28,022 nucleotides of DNA from an uncultured Muribaculaceae bacterium (GTDB taxonomy: Bacteria; Bacteroidota; Bacteroidia; Bacteroidales; Muribaculaceae), in NCBI GenBank assembly GCA_934590135.1, contig CAKTOT010000020.1:1-28022 (forward strand). The letters run 5' to 3'. Each line of letters opens with the position of its first letter. The stretch's first letter is position 1. The notes beneath the pieces were generated by a model that was not told where the DNA came from, ran no database searches, and saw only the letters and a program-made list of their open reading frames with translations. This document shows positions 1-8,030 of this stretch, one piece after another. The position numbers were made by a program, and so were the translations under genes.

Positions 1-220
1 CGTCACCCCGCTCTATTTGGCCAAACGCTCCGACCTGCTACTATCCAAATTCCAGTGGTACGACACCCTGAGGCCGCGCGACCCCCAAGACATCTTCAAT
101 GTCACCGAAGAGATGGACACCCTGATGGAAAACACGCCCATACCGGACATACCCATCCCGTCCGCGCCCGATATGCGCGATCCGGCCCTCCCCGACCCTA
201 CAACAACAGCAACGGAATAG
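1..220 (+). CDS. C-terminal fragment of an unidentified protein
   Basis: The reading frame is open from base 2 to the TAG at 218-220, so this is the last 72 residues or so of a gene that starts left of the window. The visible part begins VTPLYLAKRSDLLLSKFQWY and then turns into an acidic, proline-rich, low-complexity tail (repeated P-I-P-D/P-S-A-P type motifs) that looks disordered. I do not recognise the family from this tail. Codon use resembles the downstream genes and the opposite-strand ORFs here are shorter and lack plausible protein character. About 120 bases separate its stop from the convergent reductase gene at 343. A weak hairpin (GGTGT at 255-259 with ACACC at 267-271) lies in that gap. 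The call as coding is fairly safe; the function is unknown. Confidence 0.6.
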   Translation, partial: VTPLYLAKRSDLLLSKFQWYDTLRPRDPQDIFNVTEEMDTLMENTPIPDIPIPSAPDMRDPALPDPTTTATE

Positions 221-342
221 CGCCGGCCGATATACCATTACCGTGACGTAAAAGGGTGTTGCAACGACACCGAGTATAGCTCCCGGCACACACCGCGCAC
301 GGCTGCAACTAAGCCGCTAAGTGTCTGCTTACTATACAACTT

Positions 343-1023
343 TCAATCAATAATAGTATAGCGCAGCCATATGGTGCCATCGTTGACTTGACGGACACTT
401 TGCAGACGCAGCAACGTGGCAGGGCGGTTCTTGTCTTCGATGCCGTCAAATACCGCAGCCATACCCTTCCGGCCGTCGATGCCGGCACCTATCATCACGC
501 TGACCTCGTCCAGCAACCCCGCAGCAAGAAAAGCGCCGTTGATGTGTCCTCCGCCCGTGACAGCAAGCCTTTCGACACCGAATTCGGTATTGAGCAACTC
601 CATAGCACGCGCCAAGTCTATATGCCCGGCCCCGACGGCGATATACGAGATATGCCTTTCGGTCAGATATTCAAGGTATTCCTTAGGGCAAGACTCGGAA
701 GTAACGACCAGCAACGGACGTCCGTAATACTCAGACTCGGACCACCGCAGCGACCCGTGCGTATCCACGGCTACCATGTATCCGGCGGCTTTTACGGCCC
801 GATATACAACCTCTCGGCCGACAGGGGTCTTGTTCACAGCCACATACGGCTCGGCATCGGCATAATGCATCTGCATCGTCACACGCCCCATCAAATGCGT
901 AGGACATTCCAAGCTGTCCAAGGCATCGTAATAAGAGTTGGTAGCGTCTATCTGCTCGGTCATGGCGCAGTCTATGCGGCCATCCACCGATTCCATCATG
1001 TGCGATATTATATACGGTTTCAT
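343..1023 (-). CDS. RibD C-terminal / dihydrofolate reductase-fold family protein
   Basis: A 226-residue protein of the RibD_C/DHFR-like fold, which normally reduces pterin- or riboflavin-type ring precursors with NAD(P)H. Visible family marks are the N-terminal SVDGRI motif (residues 12-17), an LMGRVT segment near 44-49, and the nucleotide-binding stretch VTGGGHINGAFLAAGLLDEV around 155-174, followed by a second glycine-rich turn (GAGIDG). There is no N-terminal deaminase domain, so it is not a complete RibD. Stand-alone members are usually annotated only as dihydrofolate reductase family proteins, and the substrate cannot be assigned here. The start ATG at 1023 sits about 100 bases below an exact TAnnTTTG promoter element. 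It is transcribed alone, divergently from the phoH run. Confidence 0.85.
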   Translation of the reverse strand: MKPYIISHMMESVDGRIDCAMTEQIDATNSYYDALDSLECPTHLMGRVTMQMHYADAEPYVAVNKTPVGREVVYRAVKAAGYMVAVDTHGSLRWSESEYYGRPLLVVTSESCPKEYLEYLTERHISYIAVGAGHIDLARAMELLNTEFGVERLAVTGGGHINGAFLAAGLLDEVSVMIGAGIDGRKGMAAVFDGIEDKNRPATLLRLQSVRQVNDGTIWLRYTIID

Positions 1024-1123
1024 CTTTGTGATATTTAGTTGTATCGTGAATTATGGTTGTTTCGTGTCGTGTCGTTTCGATATCCATTTCCCGGATGAAT
1101 TACGATTCCGGAGATATACAATG

Positions 1124-1131
1124 CAAAATTA
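1124..1131 (-). promoter_or_regulatory. Promoter -7 element of the reductase gene
   Basis: The minus strand reads TAATTTTG, an exact match to the Bacteroidetes -7 consensus TAnnTTTG. At the expected distance upstream (around 1152-1154) there is no TTG, so the -33 half is weak. The predicted leader is about 95 bases. Confidence 0.45.
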
Positions 1132-1271
1132 GAGCTTCCGGCCGACATCCGAATTAAACATATTGCTCATATCCGTACCACTTTTACGGGAAAAGCGTTT
1201 TAGGTCTACTCTCGGCGTGCCCGTGCCGTGCCGTCAGGCGAATATTAGCATCCGTAAGCCCCCTTCAAGTA

Positions 1272-1302
1272 TTGCGGCTGTGGGCAAAAAAACGTACCTT
1301 TG
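1272..1302 (+). promoter_or_regulatory. Bipartite Bacteroidetes promoter of the phoH operon
   Basis: TTG at 1272-1274 is followed after exactly 20 bases by TACCTTTG at 1295-1302, matching the TTG/TAnnTTTG -33/-7 architecture of Bacteroidetes housekeeping promoters. The predicted transcript starts a few bases downstream, giving a leader of about 70 bases before the phoH ATG at 1379. No equally good promoter was seen in the short gaps farther down the run, so it probably drives all seven genes. Confidence 0.7.
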
Positions 1303-1378
1303 CGGAAGCAAACCGAGACGACGAAACATCACACTTCGTCATACTCGAGCAAGCACCTGTTTTTGCAAGCAAAGCACA

Positions 1379-2386
1379 ATGAACGAACGCATAGTGATTA
1401 TAGATAACGTTGACCCCGTGGTGTTCTACGGCGTCAACAACCAAAATATGCACCTGCTACGCAACCTCTATCCGAAGTTGCGTATCGCGGCACGCGGCTC
1501 CGTCATCAAGGTCATAGGCGAAGAAAGCGAAACGGCCGATTTCGAGGAAAAAGTCAAGGCACTTGCCGAATTTGCCGAGCGCTACAACCGTCTGACCGAA
1601 GAAACCATCATTGACACCGTCAAGGGCGAAGCGCCCAAGGAGATAAGCCACGATGACGCCATCATCTTCGGCATCAACGGCAAGCCCATACAGGCACGCA
1701 CGCCTAACCAAAAGCGACTGGTGGACGCCTTCTGCAACAACGACCTCACCTTTGCCATGGGCCCCGCCGGAACAGGCAAGACATACATTGCCATAGCTCT
1801 GGCCGTGCGAGCACTCAAAAATCGTCAAGTACGCAAGATTATACTCTCCCGTCCCGCCGTCGAAGCCGGCGAAAAACTTGGCTTCCTGCCCGGCGACATG
1901 AAGGATAAAATCGACCCTTATCTACAACCGCTCTACGATGCGCTTGAAGATATGATTCCGACGGCCAAGCTCAAGGAGTATATGGAGACCAAAGTCATCC
2001 AGATAGCGCCTTTGGCCTTTATGCGCGGACGCACGCTCAACGATGCAGTCATCATTCTGGACGAGGCTCAAAACACCACCACACATCAGATAAAAATGTT
2101 TATGACACGCCTCGGCCTGGACGCCAAGATGATTATCACCGGCGATGTCACTCAGATAGACCTGCCGCGCGCCACCGCCTCCGGTCTGGTACAAGCCCTG
2201 CGCATACTCGATGGCGTTAAGGGCGTAGGACGCGTCGAGTTTGACAAGCGCGATATCGTGCGACACCAACTGGTCCAGCGCATTGTAGAAGCTTACGAGC
2301 GCCACGATGCACAGGAAAAAGCCGCAGCCATGGCCGCTCGCGAAGCGGCACAAGAACCTACCGATGACAACTCAACCACGGACTGA
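1379..2386 (+). CDS. phoH: PhoH family ATPase
   Basis: PhoH-like P-loop ATPase of 335 residues; the family is linked to RNA metabolism, but its precise role in Bacteroidetes is not settled. The Walker A motif GPAGTGKT lies at residues 128-135 and the Walker B region VIILDEAQNT at about 224-233, followed by the ITGDVTQIDLP motif near 253-263. All are diagnostic of PhoH/PhoL. The first 100 residues look like the KH-type N-terminal region of these proteins. I chose the ATG at 1379 because the in-frame extension upstream to 1163 spans the promoter and has no family resemblance. The C-terminus is charged and alanine-rich. purC follows after 32 bases, first of the downstream operon members. Confidence 0.95.
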   Translation: MNERIVIIDNVDPVVFYGVNNQNMHLLRNLYPKLRIAARGSVIKVIGEESETADFEEKVKALAEFAERYNRLTEETIIDTVKGEAPKEISHDDAIIFGINGKPIQARTPNQKRLVDAFCNNDLTFAMGPAGTGKTYIAIALAVRALKNRQVRKIILSRPAVEAGEKLGFLPGDMKDKIDPYLQPLYDALEDMIPTAKLKEYMETKVIQIAPLAFMRGRTLNDAVIILDEAQNTTTHQIKMFMTRLGLDAKMIITGDVTQIDLPRATASGLVQALRILDGVKGVGRVEFDKRDIVRHQLVQRIVEAYERHDAQEKAAAMAAREAAQEPTDDNSTTD

Positions 2387-2418
2387 CACTTCACCGAACA
2401 CTAAAACAATATCCGATT

Positions 2419-3375
2419 ATGGCATTGGCAAAAACACTGACACACACCGATTTCAACTTCCCCGGACAGACTGCGGCGTACCACGGAAAAGTGCGCGATG
2501 TCTACACCATCAATGACGACCTAATGGTGATGGTGGCCACCGACCGCATCTCCGCGTTCGACGTCATCCTCCCCAAAGGCATACCCTACAAAGGACAAGT
2601 GCTCAATCAGATTGCTGCCTATATGCTTGACGCCACCGCCGACATTGTGCCCAACTGGAAGATAGCCACGCCCGATCCCATGGTGACCGTAGGATACAAA
2701 TGCGAGGGGGTACGCGTCGAGATGATTATCCGAGGGTACCTTGCCGGCAGCGCCTGGCGCGAATACCGCGACGGCGCACGTCAGCTCTGCGGTGTCCCCC
2801 TGCCCAATGGTCTGCGCGAAAACGACCGCCTGCCCGACGGACCCATCATCACCCCCACCACCAAAGCAGAAGAAGGCCATGACCTCAATATCTCCGCCGA
2901 CGATATTGTCCGCCAAGGACTTGTGTCGGCCGAGCATTATGCCGATATGGAGCGATACACCCGAGCCCTATACGAGCGAGGCAGCCAAATAGCCGCCGAC
3001 CACGGGCTGATATTAGTGGATACCAAGTACGAGTTCGGCATACGCGACGGCAAAGTGATGCTCATTGATGAGATACACACACCCGACTCGTCCCGATACT
3101 TCATCGCAGACGGATACGAAAAGCGCCTCGCCGCCGGCGAGCCTCAGCGCCAACTTTCTAAGGAATTTGTCCGTCAATGGCTTATCGACAACGGATTTAT
3201 GGGCCGACCGGGCGAAACCGTCCCGCCTATGACCGACGGAATATGCCAAGGCATCTCCGAGAGATACATCGAATTATACACCCGACTCACGGGCGAAGAT
3301 TTTGTCAAAGCACAAGACGACGACATCACCGGACGCATACTACGCAACGTCTCGGATTGTCTCATCCGTATCTGA
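2419..3375 (+). CDS. purC: Phosphoribosylaminoimidazole-succinocarboxamide synthase (SAICAR synthase)
   Basis: PurC joins aspartate to CAIR with ATP to give SAICAR, a cytosolic step in de novo purine synthesis. The 318-residue length matches the longer PurC form found in Bacteroidetes and eukaryotes. Signature segments are GKVRDVY near residues 23-29, the VATDRISAFDVILPKGIPYK block around 39-58, the RGYLAGSAWREY motif near 104-115, and LVDTKYEFG and IDEIHTPDSSRY near 200-230. The start ATG at 2419 gives the expected N-terminus. It sits 32 bases after phoH and 12 bases before menG, consistent with co-transcription. No defects were seen. Confidence 0.97.
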   Translation: MALAKTLTHTDFNFPGQTAAYHGKVRDVYTINDDLMVMVATDRISAFDVILPKGIPYKGQVLNQIAAYMLDATADIVPNWKIATPDPMVTVGYKCEGVRVEMIIRGYLAGSAWREYRDGARQLCGVPLPNGLRENDRLPDGPIITPTTKAEEGHDLNISADDIVRQGLVSAEHYADMERYTRALYERGSQIAADHGLILVDTKYEFGIRDGKVMLIDEIHTPDSSRYFIADGYEKRLAAGEPQRQLSKEFVRQWLIDNGFMGRPGETVPPMTDGICQGISERYIELYTRLTGEDFVKAQDDDITGRILRNVSDCLIRI

Positions 3376-3387
3376 ATCGACATCATT

Positions 3388-4173
3388 ATGACACGACTGC
3401 ACGCCGACAAAGTCGAAGACATCACCCCCTACGGCCACGACACCTGCAAGCACGAGCAAGTGCAGCAGATGTTTGACAATATAGCCGTCTCCTATGATCG
3501 TCTCAACGCAATGATGACTTTCGGCATGCACCGCCGATGGCTGCGCAGCCTCGTATCCGAGGCTGCAGGCACATCCCCGATGCACGTGCTCGACATCGCC
3601 ACCGGCACCGGAGATGTGGCTCTGGCACTGGCTCGCCGGATACCCAAAGCGCATATCAAGGGCATCGATTTGTCTCAAGGTATGCTCGATGTCGCCGCCA
3701 CCAAAATATGCCGAGAACCCTCGGATATAGCCGAACGCATAACCCTCAAATGCGGCGATGCCCTGGCTCTGCCCTACGGCGACAACACCTTTGACGTCGT
3801 CACCGTAGCCTATGGCGTGCGCAACTTCGACGACTTGGCACGCGGATATTCCGAGATGCACCGAGTACTGCGACCCGGCGGCAAATTATTTGTGCTGGAA
3901 CTGTCGACGCCGCCTTCGGCATTGGTGCGCCTGCCATACAAACTGTACGTACGCTGCGCCATACCCACTATGGGACGCCTGGTCAGCAAAGACAGTCGCG
4001 CATACAGCTACCTGCCCGAATCGGTTGCCGCCGTCCCGGCACGCAAAGATATGTGCCGGCTGATGGAGCAGGCCGGGATGATCGAGGCCCGATGGCGCGG
4101 ATTCTTTCTCGGCGTATGCACACTGTACTCAGCCATCAAACCTAACCGATCGAACTACAATAAAGTACTATGA
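3388..4173 (+). CDS. menG: Demethylmenaquinone methyltransferase (UbiE/MenG family)
   Basis: A class I SAM-dependent methyltransferase of 261 residues that adds the ring methyl in the last step of menaquinone synthesis. The SAM-binding motif I VLDIATGTGDVALAL is at residues 67-81 and GIDLSQGML at 92-100. The UbiE signature YGVRNFDDLARGYSEMHRVL followed by RPGGKL occupies roughly 147-172. An organism of this kind lacks ubiquinone, so menaquinone is the likely product (inference from the phylum). Its stop overlaps the start of the next gene in an ATGA, suggesting translational coupling with the DUF3078 barrel. The alternative label ubiE is the same family. Confidence 0.95.
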   Translation: MTRLHADKVEDITPYGHDTCKHEQVQQMFDNIAVSYDRLNAMMTFGMHRRWLRSLVSEAAGTSPMHVLDIATGTGDVALALARRIPKAHIKGIDLSQGMLDVAATKICREPSDIAERITLKCGDALALPYGDNTFDVVTVAYGVRNFDDLARGYSEMHRVLRPGGKLFVLELSTPPSALVRLPYKLYVRCAIPTMGRLVSKDSRAYSYLPESVAAVPARKDMCRLMEQAGMIEARWRGFFLGVCTLYSAIKPNRSNYNKVL

Positions 4174-5507
4174 GACTGTTCAATATAATAATACCGATAC
4201 TATGTCTCGCCACCGTCACGGCCGCGCACTCCCAAGCGATGTATCGCGACAGCGCACGAGTGTCGACACCCGATACACACGCCAATATCATCACACCGAA
4301 AGACAGCACCGTCACCGCCCCCGCAGACACCACGATATTGATGCCCGTCGATACAACCATCTCCATGCGCCCCCTGCCGCGTCAGCTGTTCGGGCCGCAG
4401 ACATTTGTATCCTACGAATACCTTGACTCCGTAGATATATGGCACAAGGACTTGTCGGGCAATGCAGCCTTCCGCTGGTTCGAAGAGGAAGCCGCCACAC
4501 ATACACGCTCACAACGTATAGCCCAAACTTTCATGATTCGACATCCGCAATACGTGCCGTACAACATTGCATTCTTGCCCGAACCACCGCGCAAGTACAC
4601 CATGACCGTCAACCCCAAGGACCACACGATACATATCGACGAGGTTACGCCCGAATTGCCCGAACACATGGACGTGTATGTCCAAAAACGCCACTGGATA
4701 CGCACCTTTGCTTCATCACTTCAGTTCAGCCAGGCTTACGTCTCGCCCAACTGGTATCAGGGTGGCAACAACAACCTGAACACGCTCATCAACGTCCAAT
4801 ACGACGTCAAGCTCAATCCCCAGTACCACCCCAACTTGCTGTTTGAATCGACATTGCGCTATAAATTGGGTCTCAACAGCGCTCCGGACGATGACCTGCG
4901 CAACTACAGTATCTCCGAAGACCTGCTGCAACTCAACGCCACTCTCGGTATCAAGGCCGCACGACGATGGTACTACTCTTTGACGGCACAATTCAAGACA
5001 CAGATCTTCAAGTCATACGTCACCAATACCTATGATCTGAAAGCCGCCTTCCTCAGCCCGGCCGACCTCACCGCCGGTCTCGGTATGACATATAATTACG
5101 CCAATAAGCGCAAGACTTTCAACTTTGACGCATCCATAGCGCCGCTGTCTTACAACCTCAAGGTATGCACCGATGCAACCATAGACCACACCAAATTCGG
5201 CCTGGACGCAGACAAAGACACCAAGATGAGCTTCGGTTCGTCCTCGGAACTTAAATTGGCATGGAAGATTTGCTCCAACATCACCTTCACCTCGCGCATA
5301 TTCGCCTTCACCGACTACGACACATTCTATGCCGATTGGGAAAACACCCTGGGCATGGACATCAACCGATACCTATCCACCCAGATATACGTCCACGCTC
5401 GTTACGACACCAACACCCAACGCTCGGACGACCACCCGGACTGGCACAAACTCCAAGTCAAAGAAATCCTCTCCTTCGGCCTTGCATACAAATTCAGCAG
5501 TATATAA
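4170..5507 (+). CDS. DUF3078 outer-membrane beta-barrel protein
   Basis: A 445-residue protein with an N-terminal signal peptide (MRLFNIIIPILCLATVTA then AHSQA) and a repetitive amphipathic-strand C-terminal half ending in an aromatic-rich strand (LSFGLAYKFSSI), as expected for an outer-membrane barrel. The segment SYVSPNWYQGGNNN-like, seen here as AYVSPNWYQGGNNNLNTL near residues 190-207, and the following LLFESTLRYKLGLN are typical of the Bacteroidetes DUF3078 family. The precise function is unknown. The region between the signal peptide and the barrel is threonine/proline rich and probably a flexible periplasmic segment. The ATG overlaps the menG stop by four bases. Genes for this family often neighbour purC and menG in Bacteroidales, so the arrangement is probably ancestral (recollection, not checked). 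Confidence 0.85.
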   Translation: MRLFNIIIPILCLATVTAAHSQAMYRDSARVSTPDTHANIITPKDSTVTAPADTTILMPVDTTISMRPLPRQLFGPQTFVSYEYLDSVDIWHKDLSGNAAFRWFEEEAATHTRSQRIAQTFMIRHPQYVPYNIAFLPEPPRKYTMTVNPKDHTIHIDEVTPELPEHMDVYVQKRHWIRTFASSLQFSQAYVSPNWYQGGNNNLNTLINVQYDVKLNPQYHPNLLFESTLRYKLGLNSAPDDDLRNYSISEDLLQLNATLGIKAARRWYYSLTAQFKTQIFKSYVTNTYDLKAAFLSPADLTAGLGMTYNYANKRKTFNFDASIAPLSYNLKVCTDATIDHTKFGLDADKDTKMSFGSSSELKLAWKICSNITFTSRIFAFTDYDTFYADWENTLGMDINRYLSTQIYVHARYDTNTQRSDDHPDWHKLQVKEILSFGLAYKFSSI

Positions 5508-5538
5508 GCCTACGCGTCCCTCGACCGCAAAACCGAGC

Positions 5539-6102
5539 TTGCGCCTCGTGTCCATACTTGCCGTACTCATCGGTATATGGACACAGCCGCTTACAGCCTC
5601 GGTATTCGATCATGACCCGCTGGCTCGTTATGCCGTTGAACAAAGCCGACATCTGTGGCACGGACGCCAAGCCCTTGCCCCAATCGAAGGCGTATGGATG
5701 ACCTCGGCCGGAGCATATATTGCCATAAGCGCCAATGGCATCAACACCTACACGATGACCATTCTCCACTCCCCGGACCTATCAATTCTACCGGGTACAA
5801 TTATGGGGTCGGCTCATCTTTCGGGTAAGGTGGGAATGTATGATGCTTCAATATTCCGGAACTTCACACCCGATGGCAAAGGCCACCGTTCCCAACAATT
5901 GGCCATCACGGTAGACGTTTCAACAGGCATGATGCGCTTCGATCCATACAAACAAGGATGGCGTATCAACCTCCGTCGCCTTATTCCCTACCTGTTCCGC
6001 GTCACAGTACAGCGCGAAGACACACGTCCCGATGGGCTGGAAGGTGCTATGCGCATCTTCCCGCCGGCACCGCCCTCTATACAAAATCCTATCGCACTAT
6101 GA
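5539..6102 (+). CDS. Unknown secreted protein with probable TTG start
   Basis: About 187 residues with no family I can name. The frame contains a convincing signal peptide (RLVSILAVLIGIWTQPLTA then SVFD), but no ATG lies close before it. The only upstream ATG (5329) is deep inside the barrel gene and gives a non-protein-like leader. TTG at 5539 (or GTG at 5548) is therefore the likely start, 31 bases after the preceding stop. The mature part contains GVWMTSAGAYIAIS, which looks like a small beta-rich lipocalin-like fold, and a proline-rich end. Its TGA overlaps the next ATG in an ATGA, so the pair is probably translationally coupled. Function unknown; periplasmic or surface location is inferred from the signal peptide. 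Confidence 0.6.
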   Translation: MRLVSILAVLIGIWTQPLTASVFDHDPLARYAVEQSRHLWHGRQALAPIEGVWMTSAGAYIAISANGINTYTMTILHSPDLSILPGTIMGSAHLSGKVGMYDASIFRNFTPDGKGHRSQQLAITVDVSTGMMRFDPYKQGWRINLRRLIPYLFRVTVQREDTRPDGLEGAMRIFPPAPPSIQNPIAL

Positions 6103-6686
6103 CACTCACTCGGATTATTCGTTCGCGCCTCTTAATCATGGCTTCAATCAGCCTTCTGGCCCTGGCTTTCGCTTTGCCGAGTACTGCACGACGCCAACGC
6201 ACCACGCGCCACGGACTGACCGAGCGCTTACAATACTCATATCAAGTGAGTGATACCCTGGCCGCAAATCCTGATTCACTTATTACTTTCAGCGGTTACG
6301 ACAAGACACTGCGGTCGCACAAAGAAACCATCCTGGCCTTCAACGGCAGCAAAGACACCATTACAGCGCTCTCCATCAAGCTCACGTATTTGGATATGCA
6401 AGGGCATCAGCTGCATGTACGCCACGTCACACTACGCCAACCCTTGCCTCCGGGCGAAAGGCGCATGTTTACGTTTCCATCGTGGGACAAGCAAAATTCG
6501 TATTACTTCCATCGCAGCGAACCCGGACGCCTCCGCTACCAATCGGTTACGCCTTATCAAATAAAAATCAAAGCATTGCGTGCATACATCACTCGCAAAC
6601 GCCGTAGCATCTCATCACAAGACAGCGCAAGCGCCGACAGCATCACGCCGAAGAATGCCACACCCCGATATGACAGCCTAAGATGA
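6099..6686 (+). CDS. Conserved-looking secreted protein of unknown function
   Basis: 195 residues beginning with a signal peptide (LLIMASISLLALAFALPSTA). The mature domain has the segment ITFSGYDKTLRSHKET near 64-79, then ITALSIKLTYLDMQGHQLH, a PPGERRMFTFPSWDKQ motif and an aromatic YYFHRS stretch. This reads like a single beta-sandwich domain that I recall, without a name, from other Bacteroidales. The C-terminus is basic and serine-rich. I chose the ATG at 6099 because it gives the signal peptide directly and overlaps the previous stop; the in-frame extension to 5958 lies inside the preceding gene. It ends in an ATGA overlap with the FNT channel gene. The role is unknown. Confidence 0.7.
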   Translation: MTLTRIIRSRLLIMASISLLALAFALPSTARRQRTTRHGLTERLQYSYQVSDTLAANPDSLITFSGYDKTLRSHKETILAFNGSKDTITALSIKLTYLDMQGHQLHVRHVTLRQPLPPGERRMFTFPSWDKQNSYYFHRSEPGRLRYQSVTPYQIKIKALRAYITRKRRSISSQDSASADSITPKNATPRYDSLR

Positions 6687-7447
6687 AAACTCCGACACAA
6701 ATACTGGAATCCGCACTCGCCGCCGGTACGGCAAAAGCCTCTATGTCATGGCAGCGTACACTTGTATTAGCATTGCTCGCCGGCGCTTTCATCTCGCTTG
6801 GCGGACTGCTGAGCCTCATAGCCGGCACCGCCGCCGAGGCTTCCGCCGTCAAACGCCTGCTCAGCGGTGCAGTATTCCCAATAGGACTGATACTTATAGT
6901 CACACTCGGCGGCGAATTATTTACAGGCAACAACGCCGTATTGATACCACCATTGTCGACAAGACGTATATCACCGGCCCGAGTCTTGGCCAACTGGACC
7001 TTGGTCTGGTTAGGCAATTTCGCCGGAGCACTGGCATTTGTTGCAATCTTTGTGCTCGGAGCCGGAACCTTGGACGCCTCTCCGTGGCACGATGCAACCA
7101 TCAATCTGGCCGAAGCCAAAGTCTCGATGCCGTGGCTCGCCGTGTTCTGTCGCGCCTTAGGTGCCAACTGGTGTGTATGCCTGGCTGTATGGCTGGCTTT
7201 CGCTGCCGAAAATCTTACAGCCAAATGTCTGGCATGCTGGATGCCGGTGGCCGCATTCGTGGCCCTGGGCTGGGAACACTGCATTGCCAATATGTTCTTT
7301 ATCCCGGCCGGCATAACCGCCGGCGCCGAGATTTCGGCGGCACAGATGATATGCAACAATCTCATACCGGCAACCTTGGGTAATATCGTCGGCGGGGCAT
7401 TGCTCGTGGGCTGCGCATATACACTCCTATTCAGGTCTAAACACTAA
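6683..7447 (+). CDS. Formate/nitrite transporter (FNT) family channel
   Basis: A 254-residue inner-membrane protein with about six hydrophobic helices, matching the FocA/NirC family of pentameric channels for formate, nitrite or hydrosulfide. Diagnostic segments are GGELFTGNN near residues 76-84, ALGANWCVCLAVWL around 155-168, GWEHCIANMFFIPAG near 193-207 and NLIPATLGNIVGG near 226-238. The central histidine (the H of GWEHCIAN) and a lysine in AEAKVSMPW are retained, which are the key residues of FocA. Several cysteines occur along the membrane segments. Which anion it carries cannot be told from sequence; next to menG, a link to anaerobic metabolism is plausible. It is the last gene of the plus-strand run, and its stop lies 44 bases from a convergent gene with no obvious terminator. 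Confidence 0.92.
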   Translation: MKTPTQILESALAAGTAKASMSWQRTLVLALLAGAFISLGGLLSLIAGTAAEASAVKRLLSGAVFPIGLILIVTLGGELFTGNNAVLIPPLSTRRISPARVLANWTLVWLGNFAGALAFVAIFVLGAGTLDASPWHDATINLAEAKVSMPWLAVFCRALGANWCVCLAVWLAFAAENLTAKCLACWMPVAAFVALGWEHCIANMFFIPAGITAGAEISAAQMICNNLIPATLGNIVGGALLVGCAYTLLFRSKH

Positions 7448-7491
7448 GATATACGTGGTCTCATATGACGGCACATAGTCGATCAACCCCC

Positions 7492-7836
7492 CTAATCGTC
7501 TTCCGTGCCAAGAACTCGGAAGATGTATCGGATTATAGGTCTATAGAACAGCCGATGCCGAAGGGCTCGCACCGTCACATACAACAGCACATACACCCCG
7601 GCGACCGAGAGGTAAGCCCATTGTGACGCCATTATCGTTTCGAGCCACACCAACAAACCGATGGAGGCAAAAATAACTGCCATCAGCACAATGCTCATTG
7701 ATACTGCCAAACAGACCGCACCGCCGAAAATGTGTCCGGCGGCTATAATAGCTCGCTTGCGCATCCGGGCACAGCGTTGCCGCACTGCAGTATGCAAAGT
7801 CCGCGCACCGATATTCAGTAAATTCTGTATTATCAT
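7492..7836 (-). CDS. Small holin-like (DUF1469-type) membrane protein
   Basis: 114 residues with a basic N-terminal amphipathic region, then two hydrophobic segments separated by a short charged loop (AGHIFGGAVCLAVSMSIVLM onward to about residue 75, and YLSVAGVYVLLYVTV around 82-97) and a basic tail ending GTEDD. The layout resembles the phage-holin-like/DUF1469 proteins that bacteria often encode next to YtxH proteins, as here; it need not be phage derived. The ATG at 7836 was chosen because upstream extension to 8007 adds a cysteine- and proline-rich stretch with no membrane or family character. It lies 194 bases after the YtxH-like stop. That gap contains a CCGCAA/TTGCGG hairpin (7892-7908) of unclear meaning. 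The family assignment is tentative. Confidence 0.65.
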   Translation of the reverse strand: MIIQNLLNIGARTLHTAVRQRCARMRKRAIIAAGHIFGGAVCLAVSMSIVLMAVIFASIGLLVWLETIMASQWAYLSVAGVYVLLYVTVRALRHRLFYRPIIRYIFRVLGTEDD

Positions 7837-8030
7837 TATAATTGTATTAAGGGGAATGGTGGATGAGTCGTGAGTCATACGCAGCCTTATGCCGCAACAT
7901 CCTTGCGGTGAATGTCTTTCTCCGGGATAGGGCGGCGGATGGTCGGCCGTTGACAATCCGATGCCGACACATCCGTGCCTACCCGTTCGGGAGATTGCCG
8001 ACAGCATTACGCAATCAGCGTACTAAGGCC

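Larger units (their letters stand above)
1024..1378. other. Divergent intergenic region between the reductase and phoH
   Basis: This 355-base gap separates two divergent genes and carries both promoters: a minus-strand TAATTTTG (1124-1131) for the reductase and a plus-strand TTG/TACCTTTG pair (1272-1302) for phoH. An open frame runs upstream of the phoH start from 1163, but it crosses the promoter, has no PhoH-like character, and is read as untranslated leader. No RNA gene or strong hairpin was seen. Confidence 0.6.

Noticed and set aside
388..1038. A 216-codon plus-strand open frame opposite the reductase gene.
   Set aside because: The minus-strand product has RibD-fold motifs; the plus-strand product is arginine/histidine-rich and has no family marks.
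1163..1378. A 72-codon N-terminal extension of PhoH.
   Set aside because: It crosses the promoter, is basic and cysteine-rich, and PhoH proteins begin near MNERIVI.
7837..8007. A 57-codon N-terminal extension of the holin-like protein.
   Set aside because: The extension is proline/cysteine/histidine-rich and unlike the amphipathic start of this family; the ATG at 7836 fits better.
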